A DNA stretch of 64,000 bases from Eubacterium sp. AF22-8LB (GTDB lineage: Bacteria; Bacillota_I; Bacilli_A; Erysipelotrichales; Erysipelotrichaceae): positions 1,042 through 65,041 of the forward strand of contig NZ_QRVI01000013.1 in NCBI RefSeq assembly GCF_003458715.1, in the 5' to 3' direction. Positions 24,532 through 32,372 of this stretch are shown here, piece by piece. Made by a program: the position numbers and the translations under genes. The notes below the pieces were generated by a model that was not told where the DNA came from, made no database searches, and worked only from the letters and a program-made list of their open reading frames with translations. The stretch's first letter is position 1. Each line of letters begins with the position of its first letter.

Positions 24532-25041
24532 ATGAAAAGGATATTTACAATTCTATGTACTTTAGTACTTTGTATAGGACTTGTTGGATGTAGTTCTAAA
24601 ACACCTTTTGAAATGAAGGAGATTACGGCTACACAGCTTCAAAAGAAATTGGATAAAAAGGAATCTTTTGTAGTGATTGTTGAACGTGACAATTGTCCTT
24701 ATTGTGAGGCTATACAAAAATATATAAAAAAAACAAAGGATGAACATCCAAATTTAGTATTGTATAAGATCGATACGACGGAATATGGTTTTACTAAAAT
24801 GGATGATGGTTCGAATCAACTTCAAAGTTCAACAAAGGATGGAAAGATCCTATTAGATATGGCCCCTTACTTTTTATATACACCAACCATGTATGTGATT
24901 CAAAAGGGTGAAGCGAAGCATGTTGCTTCGGGCTATAGTGAAACTGATCACACAGTAAGTTTGTGGGATGTAGATTCAGTAATTGATTTTGAAAATGCAG
25001 ATACACAAGATTTCTGGGAGTTTTTAGAGACATATGAATAA
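24532..25041 (+). CDS. Thioredoxin-fold lipoprotein
   Basis: This 169-residue protein has a lipoprotein signal peptide with lipobox LVGC (Cys20), so it is anchored outside the membrane. A thioredoxin-like fold follows: a strand FVVIVERDN, the redox motif CPYC near 55-58, and a cis-Pro loop YTPTMYVI near 120. CPYC is glutaredoxin-like. Proteins of this type are often annotated as bacteriocin-transport accessory or thioredoxin family, and the actual partner is unknown. It overlaps the asparaginase start by 8 nt, and coupling with glycerate kinase and asparaginase suggests an operon of convenience. Confidence 0.82.
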   Translation: MKRIFTILCTLVLCIGLVGCSSKTPFEMKEITATQLQKKLDKKESFVVIVERDNCPYCEAIQKYIKKTKDEHPNLVLYKIDTTEYGFTKMDDGSNQLQSSTKDGKILLDMAPYFLYTPTMYVIQKGEAKHVASGYSETDHTVSLWDVDSVIDFENADTQDFWEFLETYE

Positions 25042-26017
25042 GAAGAATATAACAATCATCGCGACAGGAGGAACAATTGCTGGTCGTGGTAGTTTAGGAA
25101 AAAGTGCAAATTATCAGGCAGGAACATTTGATGTGGAAGAAATTGTGCAAAGTATTCCGCAGATTCGAGATTTGGCAAATTTGAATACAATCCAATTGTA
25201 TAATGTGGATTCCAATGATATGGGTCTAGATAAGTGGGTTCAATTAAGAAAAATCTGTCATGAGCTTGAACAAGATCGTTATGTCGATGGCATTGTGATT
25301 ACGCATGGAACGGATACATTGGAAGAAACAGCCTTCTTTTTAAACTTAACTTTGGCATGTCATAAGCCAGTTGTTTTGACAGGTTCAATGAGACCGGCTA
25401 CCGCAACTAGTGCAGATGGACCTATGAATTTATACCAGGCTGTAGCACTTGCATGTCATATGGAAGCTTGGCAAGCAGGCGTATTAGCTGTTTTTTCGGA
25501 TACGATTTATTCGGGAAGAGATTTACAGAAAACAAATAGCTATAAGACGGATGCATTTAAAATGGGCGAATTTGGCTCGTTAGGATATATGCGTGATGAT
25601 CAAGTATATCTATTAAATGCGCCTTTTAAAAAGCATACTTTTCAAACTTTATTTTCTAAAATGGAATTTGAGACTTTGCCAAAGGTAGAAATATTTTATG
25701 TTCATACAGATTCGGATCCAGAATTATTAGAATATATGTTGAATAAATATGATGGTATTGTTTTAGCAGGCACAGGATCAGGTAATTATCCAACGCAAAT
25801 CAAAGACGTTTTAGAAGCTTATACAGGAGAATGTACGCTTGTACGTGCTAGTCGTGTATTAGAGGGAGCTGTTTTTGATTCGGATGTTTTTGATTCGAAA
25901 AGAATTACTATTCCGGCCTACAAATTTTCAGCACAAAAGGCAAGAATCTTGTTGATGTTGGGATTGAATTGTACTAAAAATCATGAAACAATCAAATCTT
26001 TCTTCCAAGAATATTGA
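25034..26017 (+). CDS. Asparaginase (type I/II, cytoplasmic-looking)
   Basis: This 327-residue enzyme hydrolyses L-asparagine to aspartate and ammonia. The two catalytic threonines are in ATGGTIAGRG (near residue 11) and in VITHGTDTLEETAFF (near 90), with Lys in the TGSMRPATATSADGP region motif series. There is no signal peptide, which argues for a cytoplasmic enzyme. Aspartate is also the substrate of the NadB encoded about 4.6 kb downstream, a metabolic link but not an operon. Confidence 0.93.
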   Translation: MNKKNITIIATGGTIAGRGSLGKSANYQAGTFDVEEIVQSIPQIRDLANLNTIQLYNVDSNDMGLDKWVQLRKICHELEQDRYVDGIVITHGTDTLEETAFFLNLTLACHKPVVLTGSMRPATATSADGPMNLYQAVALACHMEAWQAGVLAVFSDTIYSGRDLQKTNSYKTDAFKMGEFGSLGYMRDDQVYLLNAPFKKHTFQTLFSKMEFETLPKVEIFYVHTDSDPELLEYMLNKYDGIVLAGTGSGNYPTQIKDVLEAYTGECTLVRASRVLEGAVFDSDVFDSKRITIPAYKFSAQKARILLMLGLNCTKNHETIKSFFQEY

Positions 26018-26033
26018 AAATTGTTGAGTTGTA

Positions 26034-26061
26034 TTGAAAATTATTTTCTAAATGCTATAAT
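26034..26061 (+). promoter_or_regulatory. Promoter of the pyrophosphatase-like gene
   Basis: TTGAAA at 26034-26039 and TATAAT at 26056-26061 have 16-bp spacing. They lie about 30 bp before a strong ribosome-binding site (AGGAGG) and the ATG at 26092. Confidence 0.75.
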
Positions 26062-26091
26062 AATAAGACAATTACAGAATAGGAGGTTATT

Positions 26092-26481
26092 ATGCAGCAA
26101 TTAGAAAATAACGCATACTTTTGGCAAAAGCTTGATACTTTGTTGTTATCTAGCAGTTGTACGATTGACCGACCAAAAGGAAGTGCTCACTATAAGTTTA
26201 CAAACTTGATTTATCCTGTTGATTATGGTTTTCTTTCCGATACATTTGGATCTGATCAAAAACCAATTGATGTTTTCAAAGGTTCTATCGCAACAAATAA
26301 TGTAGATGCGATCGCAATTACGGCGGATATTCTGAAAAAGGATTGTATTGTTAAATTACTTGTGGGATGTACAGAAGAAGAAACAATGCGCATTTTAGAA
26401 TTCTTAGATCAAACAGAATTCCAAAAAGCAATTTTAGTGCGTAGAGGAAATGATACGCCAGCATGGTCAAATAACGATTAG
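26092..26481 (+). CDS. Short inorganic-pyrophosphatase-like protein with altered metal site
   Basis: This 129-residue protein aligns by eye with type I pyrophosphatases: IDRPKGSAHYKF (about 25-36), YPVDYGFLSDTFGSD (41-55), then DQKPIDVFKGS (55-65). The canonical metal-binding block is D-G-D-P-x-D. Here it is D55-Q-K57-P-I-D60, so the central Asp is Lys. The protein is also shorter than typical enzymes (about 170 or more residues). Pyrophosphatase activity is therefore doubtful, and it may have been repurposed. Similar short proteins are common in Bacillota, to my recollection. Confidence 0.7.
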   Translation: MQQLENNAYFWQKLDTLLLSSSCTIDRPKGSAHYKFTNLIYPVDYGFLSDTFGSDQKPIDVFKGSIATNNVDAIAITADILKKDCIVKLLVGCTEEETMRILEFLDQTEFQKAILVRRGNDTPAWSNND

Positions 26482-26562
26482 ACTTAATGACTGATTTTAA
26501 GGGTTAATCATTTGTTTATTATGACAATTCATAATATGTAACAGGTCGTATGGTTAATATTA

Positions 26563-26592
26563 GGCTCAATCTAAGGGAGGTTGAGTCTTTTA
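26563..26592 (+). terminator. Probable terminator in the 26482-26713 intergenic region
   Basis: GGCTCAATCT pairs with AGGTTGAGTC (including G-U pairs), followed by TTTTATAAT. The U-tract is short. Confidence 0.55.
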
Positions 26593-26686
26593 TAATGTGT
26601 TAAAAAGTATTGATTGAAAGCTACAAGTTTTAGAATATGTCTTTTTCTTATGCGTTTTAATGGTAAAACAAAGAAAGTTGATTTAG

Positions 26687-26713
26687 AATAAAGACAGATA
26701 GGAGGTCTTTATT
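26687..26713 (+). promoter_or_regulatory. Perfect 9-9-9 inverted repeat presenting the rubrerythrin ribosome-binding site
   Basis: AATAAAGAC (26687-26695) and GTCTTTATT (26705-26713) are perfectly complementary. The 9-nt loop agataggag holds most of the Shine-Dalgarno sequence, and the stem ends at the base before the ATG. It may be an mRNA 5' hairpin or a DNA operator. A possible -10 (TAGAAT, 26684-26689) overlaps it, so which applies depends on the transcription start. Confidence 0.55.
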
Positions 26714-27256
26714 ATGGAATTAAAAGGATCTAAAACAGAAAAGAATTTAATGGCTGCTTTTGCAGGAGAATCGCAAGCATGTGTTAAGTATCAATATTAT
26801 GCTTCACAGGCAAAGAAAGATGGATATGTAAAGATTCAAAATATTTTTACAGAAACATCAAATAATGAAAAAGAACATGCAAAATTATGGTTCAAGGCTT
26901 TGCATGGAGGTAAGGTTCCAACAACTACAGAAAACTTAAAGGATGCTGCAGCTGGTGAAAACTATGAATGGACAGACATGTATGCAACAATGGCTAAAGA
27001 AGCTCGTGAAGAAGGATTTGATGATATTGCTGCCTTGTTTGAAGGTGTCGGTGCAATCGAAAAACATCACGAAGCTCGTTATAAAGCAATGTTGAAAGAT
27101 GTAGAAGATGATGCAATGTTTAAAAAGGCGTCTTCAACTGTATGGATTTGTTTAAATTGTGGACACATTCATTATGGTGAAACTGCTCCAAAAGTATGCC
27201 CAGTATGTAATCACCCACAGGCATATTTCCAAGAATTAAAAGATCATTACGAATAA
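26714..27256 (+). CDS. rbr: Rubrerythrin
   Basis: This 180-residue peroxide-detoxifying protein has an N-terminal ferritin-like diiron domain (AFAGESQACVKYQYYA; EKEHAKLWFKAL; EGVGAIEKHHEARY, giving the Glu and His ligands). A C-terminal rubredoxin-like domain carries CLNCGHIHYG and CPVCNHPQAYF. It reduces hydrogen peroxide using electrons from rubredoxin or NADH systems and protects oxygen-sensitive FeS enzymes such as hydrogenase. It is terminated independently and followed by flavodoxin-like and ferritin genes, making a small redox/iron cluster. Confidence 0.97.
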   Translation: MELKGSKTEKNLMAAFAGESQACVKYQYYASQAKKDGYVKIQNIFTETSNNEKEHAKLWFKALHGGKVPTTTENLKDAAAGENYEWTDMYATMAKEAREEGFDDIAALFEGVGAIEKHHEARYKAMLKDVEDDAMFKKASSTVWICLNCGHIHYGETAPKVCPVCNHPQAYFQELKDHYE

Positions 27257-27265
27257 TAATATCTC

Positions 27266-27288
27266 AGACAGCTTAGGCTGTCTTTTCT
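27266..27288 (+). terminator. Intrinsic terminator after rubrerythrin
   Basis: AGACAGC pairs with GCTGTCT around a TTAG loop, followed by TTTCTT. Confidence 0.85.
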
Positions 27289-27318
27289 TATCCTAGAAAA
27301 TTGTGTTAAAATAGTTAC

Positions 27319-27567
27319 ATGGAAATAATAGAGGCAATTGAAAAGTTAAAAGATAATCGTGCGCTTATTTGTTTAGAAAATCGAGCACTGATTAAAATGG
27401 AAAATGAAAAGATATATATTTGGCATCATCAATGGCATTCGAAGCTTTCAAGTAATGATTTCATATCTTTATTTCAAAAGAATTCATTTGAAGTATACGA
27501 AAATGATCATGGCATTGATATAGAAAAAGATGAAGAGTATTATGCATGGCGCAATCGCTATCTTTAG
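27319..27567 (+). CDS. Small unrecognised protein
   Basis: I do not recognise this 82-residue protein. It is soluble, with one strong amphipathic pattern (EIIEAIEKLKDNRALICLE), a Trp/His-rich centre (IWHHQWHSK) and an acidic tail ending YYAWRNRYL. It has no ribosome-binding site. A TGTTAAAAT extended -10 (27302-27310) lies eight bases before the ATG, so it may be leaderless. It ends 14 nt before the flavodoxin-like gene and probably shares its transcript. Confidence 0.6.
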   Translation: MEIIEAIEKLKDNRALICLENRALIKMENEKIYIWHHQWHSKLSSNDFISLFQKNSFEVYENDHGIDIEKDEEYYAWRNRYL

Positions 27568-27581
27568 AAAGGATATATTTT

Positions 27582-28043
27582 ATGATAGGAATAGTTTATA
27601 GTTCAAAAACAGGAAATACACAGTCTTTGGCAAATAGCTTGAATTTTATGGAATCAAAGTATTGTGTATCTGTTGAAGATGCAAAGAATTTAGAACCTGT
27701 TGATTTATTATGTATTGGATTTTGGTGTGATAAGGGAGATTGTGATGATCAAATGAAACAATATCTTTCTATACTACGTAATCAAAATGTTTTCTTATTT
27801 GGAACGGCTGGCTTTGGTAAATCTAAAGAATATTTTGAGATGATTTTAAAAAATGTTCAAAATCATTTAGATGCATCCAACTGCGTTAAAGGAACATGGA
27901 TGTGCCAAGGTAAGATGCCTTTGGCAATTCGCGCAAAGTTTGAATCGAATCCTGAAATGTTGAAGAATTTTGATGAGGCTTTAAAACATCCAAATGATAA
28001 AGATGTGGATAGTTTAATGAAATCTGTAAATGAAGCGTTGTGA
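27582..28043 (+). CDS. Flavodoxin-like protein
   Basis: Starting at 27582 after AAAGGATAT, the protein is 153 residues and begins MIGIVYSSKTGNTQSLANS, the flavodoxin FMN-phosphate loop (SKTGNT). The second flavin-contacting region is GFWCDKGDCDDQM (about 48-60) and the third is LFGTAGFGKS. It lacks the long-chain insertion. The GFWxDKG block is seen in a subgroup associated with small redox operons (for example BilS-type flavodoxins), so a specific electron-transfer partner is likely but unidentified. It lies between rubrerythrin and ferritin. Confidence 0.8.
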   Translation: MIGIVYSSKTGNTQSLANSLNFMESKYCVSVEDAKNLEPVDLLCIGFWCDKGDCDDQMKQYLSILRNQNVFLFGTAGFGKSKEYFEMILKNVQNHLDASNCVKGTWMCQGKMPLAIRAKFESNPEMLKNFDEALKHPNDKDVDSLMKSVNEAL

Positions 28044-28065
28044 GAGCATATCACTACGCTTTTCT
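28033..28065 (+). terminator. Intrinsic terminator overlapping the flavodoxin-like gene stop
   Basis: AAGCGT-GTGA pairs with TCAC-ACGCTT, with one opposed mismatch, followed by TTTCTTG. The hairpin contains the stop codon. Confidence 0.75.
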
Positions 28066-28107
28066 TGTTGCTAGGAGTATGATGTAGCCAGAAAGAAGGA
28101 ATGTGTT

Positions 28108-28629
28108 ATGTTGAGTAAGAAAGTAACGGACTTGTTGAATAATCAAGTTAATAAAGAATTATATTCTGCTTATTTGTATTTGGATTTTGAAAATTATTAT
28201 CATGATAAAAGTTTAGAGGGTTTCGCAAATTGGTATCATGTACAAGTACAAGAAGAGATTGCACATGCTCAATTGATGATGCAATATCTTCAAGACAATG
28301 ATTATAGTGTTGTTTTGGAAGCTATTAATAAGCCAAATATTCCTTTAAATGAACTAAGTGATCCGTTAAAGGCAGGCTTAAAACATGAACAATACGTAAC
28401 TGAATTGATTCATACTTGTTACGCAGCAGCTTATGAAGAAAAAGATTTTAGAACTATGCAGTTCTTGGATTGGTTTGTCAAAGAACAAGGAGAAGAAGAA
28501 AAGAATGCTTCGGATTTAATTTCTCGATTTGAATTGTTTGGACATGATGCCAAGGGGTTGTATGATTTAGATACAGAGTACAAAACTCGTACTTATATTG
28601 CACCAAGCATTTTACAGACAAAAAACTAA
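28108..28629 (+). CDS. ftnA: Bacterial ferritin (FtnA type)
   Basis: This 173-residue four-helix iron-storage protein starts LSKKVTDLLNNQVNKELYSAYLYLDF, a near-signature for bacterial ferritins. The ferroxidase ligands are visible: Glu in NKELYSAY, Glu and His in QVQEEIAHAQLMM, Glu in EEKDFRT, and the Glu/Gln pair in KEQGEEEKNA. It oxidises and stores iron as a 24-mer. With rubrerythrin upstream it forms an oxidative and iron-stress cluster. A terminator follows. Confidence 0.96.
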   Translation: MLSKKVTDLLNNQVNKELYSAYLYLDFENYYHDKSLEGFANWYHVQVQEEIAHAQLMMQYLQDNDYSVVLEAINKPNIPLNELSDPLKAGLKHEQYVTELIHTCYAAAYEEKDFRTMQFLDWFVKEQGEEEKNASDLISRFELFGHDAKGLYDLDTEYKTRTYIAPSILQTKN

Positions 28630-28630
28630 G

Positions 28631-28658
28631 GCGATGATTTTTGATTCATCGCTTTTTT
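28631..28658 (+). terminator. Intrinsic terminator after ferritin
   Basis: GCGATGA pairs with TCATCGC, followed by TTTTTT. Confidence 0.9.
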
Positions 28659-28700
28659 CGTGCTTATTTCATTGTGATATATAACTTATATAATATTGAC

Positions 28701-28741
28701 TTTACAACTGTCTTGTCATATGTAAAGTCTAGGTGTATAAT
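28701..28741 (+). promoter_or_regulatory. NiaR-type operator overlapping the nadABC promoter
   Basis: The outer arms TTTACA (28701-28706) and TGTAAA (28721-28726) flank an inner block CTGTCTTGTCA, giving a palindrome resembling known NiaR/YrxA sites (TACA..TGTC..GACA..TGTA type). A promoter TTGTCA (28713-28718), 17 bp, TATAAT (28736-28741) overlaps it. Repressor binding would cover the -35. The last gene of the operon encodes NiaR itself, so autoregulation by nicotinic acid is inferred. Confidence 0.7.
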
Positions 28742-28776
28742 TCAAATCGGTAAAATTTTTAAGGGAGGAAAATTCC

Positions 28777-29682
28777 ATGTCTTTAAAGGAAGATGTATTG
28801 AAATTAAAAAAGGAAAAAAATGCGATTATCTTAGCGCATTATTATGTAGATGGAGCAGTACAAGATGTAGCTGATTTTGTCGGAGACTCTTATGCCTTGG
28901 CAAAAAAAGCTAAGAATACAGATGCAGATATTATTGTGTTTGCGGGTGTTAAATTTATGGGCGAAAGTGCAAAAATGTTAAATCCAGAAAAGAAAGTTTT
29001 GATGCCGGATTTAAATGCCGATTGTCCAATGGCACATATGGCAAGTAAAGCAGTTATCAAGAAGATGAAAGAGGAACACGAAGATTTAGCAGTTGTTTGT
29101 TATATTAACTCAACTGCCGAATTAAAAACAATGGCCGATGTTTGTGTTACTAGTTCAAATGCAGTACGTATTGTACGTGAACTTCCAAATAAGAATATTT
29201 TCTTTATTCCAGATGGAAACTTAGGTGCATATGTAAAAAAACAAGTACCTGAAAAGAATATTATCTTAAATGATGGATATTGTATTACGCATAAGCGTGT
29301 AACATTAAAGGATGTTGAAAAAGCACGTGCTGAACATCCAAATGTTCCAATTATCGTACATCCTGAATGTGTGAATGAAGTAGTTGAAGCTACAGATTTT
29401 GCAGGAAGTACTTCAGAATTGATTCAATACACAGTGGATAATCCAAGTAAAGAATTTGTGATTGGTACAGAATTAGGTGTTCTTCATGAAATGCAGTTAA
29501 AATCACCAGATAAAACTTTCTATCCATTAACAGATAAATTAATTTGTATGAATATGAAAAAGGTGTCTTTAGAAAAGGTTTATGATTGTTTGTTGAATGA
29601 AACAAATAAAGTGTTTGTAGATGAAGAAGTGAAGGCTATGGCCGAAAAATCATTAGATAGAATGTTGGAGTTGGCAAAATAA
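28777..29682 (+). CDS. nadA: Quinolinate synthase NadA
   Basis: This 301-residue 4Fe-4S enzyme condenses iminoaspartate with dihydroxyacetone phosphate to quinolinate. It starts after GGGAGG. Family blocks are AIILAHYYVDGAVQDVADFVGDS cut short here as AHYYVDGAVQDVADF, MPDLNADCPMAHM (first cluster Cys), DVCVTSSNA (second) and VHPECVNEV (third). It is first in the nadA-nadB-nadC-niaR operon. The oxygen sensitivity of the cluster fits an anaerobe. Confidence 0.97.
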   Translation: MSLKEDVLKLKKEKNAIILAHYYVDGAVQDVADFVGDSYALAKKAKNTDADIIVFAGVKFMGESAKMLNPEKKVLMPDLNADCPMAHMASKAVIKKMKEEHEDLAVVCYINSTAELKTMADVCVTSSNAVRIVRELPNKNIFFIPDGNLGAYVKKQVPEKNIILNDGYCITHKRVTLKDVEKARAEHPNVPIIVHPECVNEVVEATDFAGSTSELIQYTVDNPSKEFVIGTELGVLHEMQLKSPDKTFYPLTDKLICMNMKKVSLEKVYDCLLNETNKVFVDEEVKAMAEKSLDRMLELAK

Positions 29683-29683
29683 T

Positions 29684-30976
29684 ATGGAAAAGTTAGAGGC
29701 AGATATAGTTATTGTTGGAACTGGTGCAAGTGGATTGTTTGCAGCTTTACATGTTCCAAGTGATAAAAAGGTCATTATGTTGACAAAATCAGATGCAGAG
29801 AATAGTGATTCTTTTTTAGCACAAGGTGGTATTTGTGTATTACGAGATAAAAATGATTTTGATTCATTTATGGAAGATACAATGAAGGCAGGGCATTACG
29901 AAAATCGTAAAGAATCTGTTGAAATCATGATCAATTCAAGTCGTGACATCATCAATGAGTTGATTGGATATGGTGTAGATTTTGCTACAAAAGATGGTAA
30001 ATTAGATTACACGCGTGAAGGCGCACACTCTAAGCCACGTATTTTATTCCATGAAGATATTACAGGAAAAGAGATTACTTCAAATTTATTAGAGGAAGTT
30101 CGCAAGTTGGAAAATGTAACAATTATGGAATATGTAACGATGACAGATATTATTGAAGAGAATAATACTTGCTATGGTGTCTTGGCAAAAGATGCGAATA
30201 ATAATGAAATGTGCATTGCAGCAGGCTATACAATTTTTGCGTGCGGAGGAATCGGAGGATTATATAATCATTCGACAAACTACCCGCATTTAACAGGTGA
30301 TGCGATTGCGATAGCCATTCAGCATGGAATTCAGCTTGAAAATGTAGACTATGTACAGATTCATCCAACGACTTTATATACAAAGAAAAAAGGAAGAGCA
30401 TTCCTTATTAGTGAATCGGTTCGTGGTGAAGGGGCAAAGCTTTATGGAAAAGATGGAAAGCGATTTGCGAACGAAGTGTTGCCACGTGATATCATGACAC
30501 AAAAGATTCAAGAACAAATGAAGAAGGATAATATGCCTTATGTTTGGATGGATATGACAGTTTTAGGTGAAGAAGTGATCAAGAGCCATTTCCCTCACAT
30601 TTATGAAAAGTGTTTAGAAGAAGGATATGATTGCACAAAAGAATGGATTCCAGTCACACCAGCTCAGCATTATTTTATGGGTGGAATTCATGTAGATAAA
30701 GATTCTCGTACTTCTATGTCACATTTATATGCGGTAGGAGAAACAAGCTGTAATGGAGTTCATGGAAGAAACCGTTTGGCTAGTAATTCCTTATTGGAAT
30801 CTTTAGTTTGGGGAAAAAGAGCTGTTGTTGATTTATTGAAAAAGGAACCGGCTTATACAAATGATTTTGAGCATTTGGCAAAAGTGACGAAGTCACATCA
30901 GTTATCAAATCAAGAAAAGATGTATCATGATTTGGTACTAGAAGAAATAGAAAGAGAGAGACAAGCTCGTGGATAA
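29684..30976 (+). CDS. nadB: L-aspartate oxidase NadB (short form)
   Basis: This 430-residue FAD enzyme oxidises L-aspartate to iminoaspartate for NadA. The N-terminal dinucleotide-binding motif is VGTGASGLFAAL near 11-22. Other blocks are AQGGICVL near 46, the EGAHSKPRILFHEDITGK region near 115, QIHPTTLY near 225, and GRNRLASNSLLESLVWG near 365. At about 430 residues it lacks most of the C-terminal helical domain of the roughly 530-residue E. coli and B. subtilis enzymes. In anaerobes an acceptor such as fumarate is presumed in place of oxygen. It overlaps nadC by 8 nt. Confidence 0.95.
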   Translation: MEKLEADIVIVGTGASGLFAALHVPSDKKVIMLTKSDAENSDSFLAQGGICVLRDKNDFDSFMEDTMKAGHYENRKESVEIMINSSRDIINELIGYGVDFATKDGKLDYTREGAHSKPRILFHEDITGKEITSNLLEEVRKLENVTIMEYVTMTDIIEENNTCYGVLAKDANNNEMCIAAGYTIFACGGIGGLYNHSTNYPHLTGDAIAIAIQHGIQLENVDYVQIHPTTLYTKKKGRAFLISESVRGEGAKLYGKDGKRFANEVLPRDIMTQKIQEQMKKDNMPYVWMDMTVLGEEVIKSHFPHIYEKCLEEGYDCTKEWIPVTPAQHYFMGGIHVDKDSRTSMSHLYAVGETSCNGVHGRNRLASNSLLESLVWGKRAVVDLLKKEPAYTNDFEHLAKVTKSHQLSNQEKMYHDLVLEEIERERQARG

Positions 30977-31820
30977 GAATACAATGCGTTTAAATGTAGA
31001 TCATTTATTGATCCAAGCTTTGCAGGAAGATATTACTAGTGAAGATGTTTCAACAAATGCAGTTATGCCTTCCTATCAATATGGGCAGGTACAATTGATC
31101 TGTAAAGAAGATGGAATCATTGCGGGTCTAGAGGTATTTGAAAGAGTCTTTTATTTGTTAGATGAAAAAATGGAAGTAAAATTCTATGTAAAAGATGGAG
31201 ATGCTGTTAAGAATGGACAACTGTTAGCAGAAGTGTTTGGTGATATTCGTGTTCTTTTATCGGGTGAAAGAACAGCATTAAACTATCTTCAAAGAATGAG
31301 TGGGATTGCCACATATACAAATCGTGTCGCATCTTATTTGAAGGGATCAAAGACAAAATTATTGGATACAAGAAAAACAACACCAAATATGCGTGTGTTT
31401 GAAAAATATGCAGTGCGTGTTGGTGGTGGAAACAATCACCGATACAACTTATCGGATGGGGTTATGTTTAAGGATAATCACATTGCGGCTGCAGGTTCCA
31501 TCACAAATGCGGTAAAAATGGCAAAGGACTATGCTTCTTTTGTTCGTAAAATTGAAGTGGAAGTCGAAACTTTAGAACAAGTTAAGGAAGCTGTAGATGC
31601 AGGTGCTGATATTATTATGCTAGATAATATGAACGTTGAGGACATGAAAAAAGCGATTGAAATCATTGATGGAAGAGCCGAAACTGAATGTTCTGGAAAT
31701 GTCACAAAGGAAAATATTGAAAAATTAACAGCTCTTGGTGTTGATTATATTTCGAGCGGAGCTTTAACACATTCTGCGCCTATTTTAGATTTGTCTTTAA
31801 AAAATTTGCAGGTGAAATAA
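30969..31820 (+). CDS. nadC: Nicotinate-nucleotide pyrophosphorylase NadC
   Basis: This 283-residue enzyme converts quinolinate and PRPP to nicotinate mononucleotide, CO2 and PPi. Visible blocks are EDITSEDVST near the N-terminus, GERTALNYLQRMSGIAT near 100, TRKTTPNMRVFEKYAV near 135, GGGNNHRYNLSDGVMFKDNH near 155, and EVEVETLEQ/MLDNM in the barrel. Length is typical. It is coupled to nadB upstream (8-nt overlap) and directly abuts niaR. Confidence 0.97.
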   Translation: MDKNTMRLNVDHLLIQALQEDITSEDVSTNAVMPSYQYGQVQLICKEDGIIAGLEVFERVFYLLDEKMEVKFYVKDGDAVKNGQLLAEVFGDIRVLLSGERTALNYLQRMSGIATYTNRVASYLKGSKTKLLDTRKTTPNMRVFEKYAVRVGGGNNHRYNLSDGVMFKDNHIAAAGSITNAVKMAKDYASFVRKIEVEVETLEQVKEAVDAGADIIMLDNMNVEDMKKAIEIIDGRAETECSGNVTKENIEKLTALGVDYISSGALTHSAPILDLSLKNLQVK

Positions 31821-32327
31821 ATGGAAAAGGAAGCTAGACTTCAAGCCATTTATGACACTATCTCTAAGAGTGAAGGCCCAGTTTCAGGAACTGCGCTTTC
31901 AAAAAAGTTTAATGTCTCAAGACAAGTCATTGTGCAAGATATAGCCTTGTTGAAGGCAAGAAATGTGCGTATTTATGCGACACACAAAGGATATGTATGT
32001 TCACCAGAAAGAGTTCGAAGAGTATTTTCATGTTATCATTTGAATGATCGTATGGAAGAAGAAATGAATGCGATCGTAGATTGTGGTGGCTGTATTGAAG
32101 ATGTATTTGTCAAACATAATGTGTATGGCAAGTTAGAGGCAAAGATGAATATCAGTTCTAGAAAACAAGTTAAAGAATTCATTGATTCTATTTCACAGAA
32201 CCAGGCTAAGCCTTTAACAGATCTAACAAGTGGATATCATTGTCATACGGTAAGTGCACAATCAAAAGAAGATTTAGATTCTATTGAGGAATCATTAAGA
32301 AAACTTCATATTTTACAAGAGGCCTAA
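31821..32327 (+). CDS. niaR: Nicotinate-responsive transcriptional repressor NiaR (YrxA)
   Basis: This 168-residue repressor has an N-terminal HTH_11-type winged helix (ARLQAIYDTISKSEGPVSG; TALSKKFNVSRQVIVQDIALL) and a C-terminal 3H domain. The conserved histidines are in CYHLND, VKHNVYGKLEA and GYHCHTVSA. The family represses NAD-synthesis and niacin-uptake genes when nicotinic acid is present. It begins on the base after the nadC stop, and the likely operator is at 28701-28726. A terminator overlaps its 3' end. Confidence 0.95.
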   Translation: MEKEARLQAIYDTISKSEGPVSGTALSKKFNVSRQVIVQDIALLKARNVRIYATHKGYVCSPERVRRVFSCYHLNDRMEEEMNAIVDCGGCIEDVFVKHNVYGKLEAKMNISSRKQVKEFIDSISQNQAKPLTDLTSGYHCHTVSAQSKEDLDSIEESLRKLHILQEA

Positions 32328-32340
32328 CGGCCTCTTTTGT
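32317..32340 (+). terminator. Intrinsic terminator after niaR
   Basis: AAGAGGCC pairs with GGCCTCTT around TAAC, followed by TTGTG. The hairpin contains the niaR stop codon. Confidence 0.85.
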
Positions 32341-32372
32341 GTTAGAATAGATTTAAGAAAGTAGTGATTTTT

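Noticed and set aside
28641..28874. Open frame overlapping the nadA promoter and start
   Set aside because: It covers the NiaR operator, promoter and first nadA codons in another frame, with no family resemblance.
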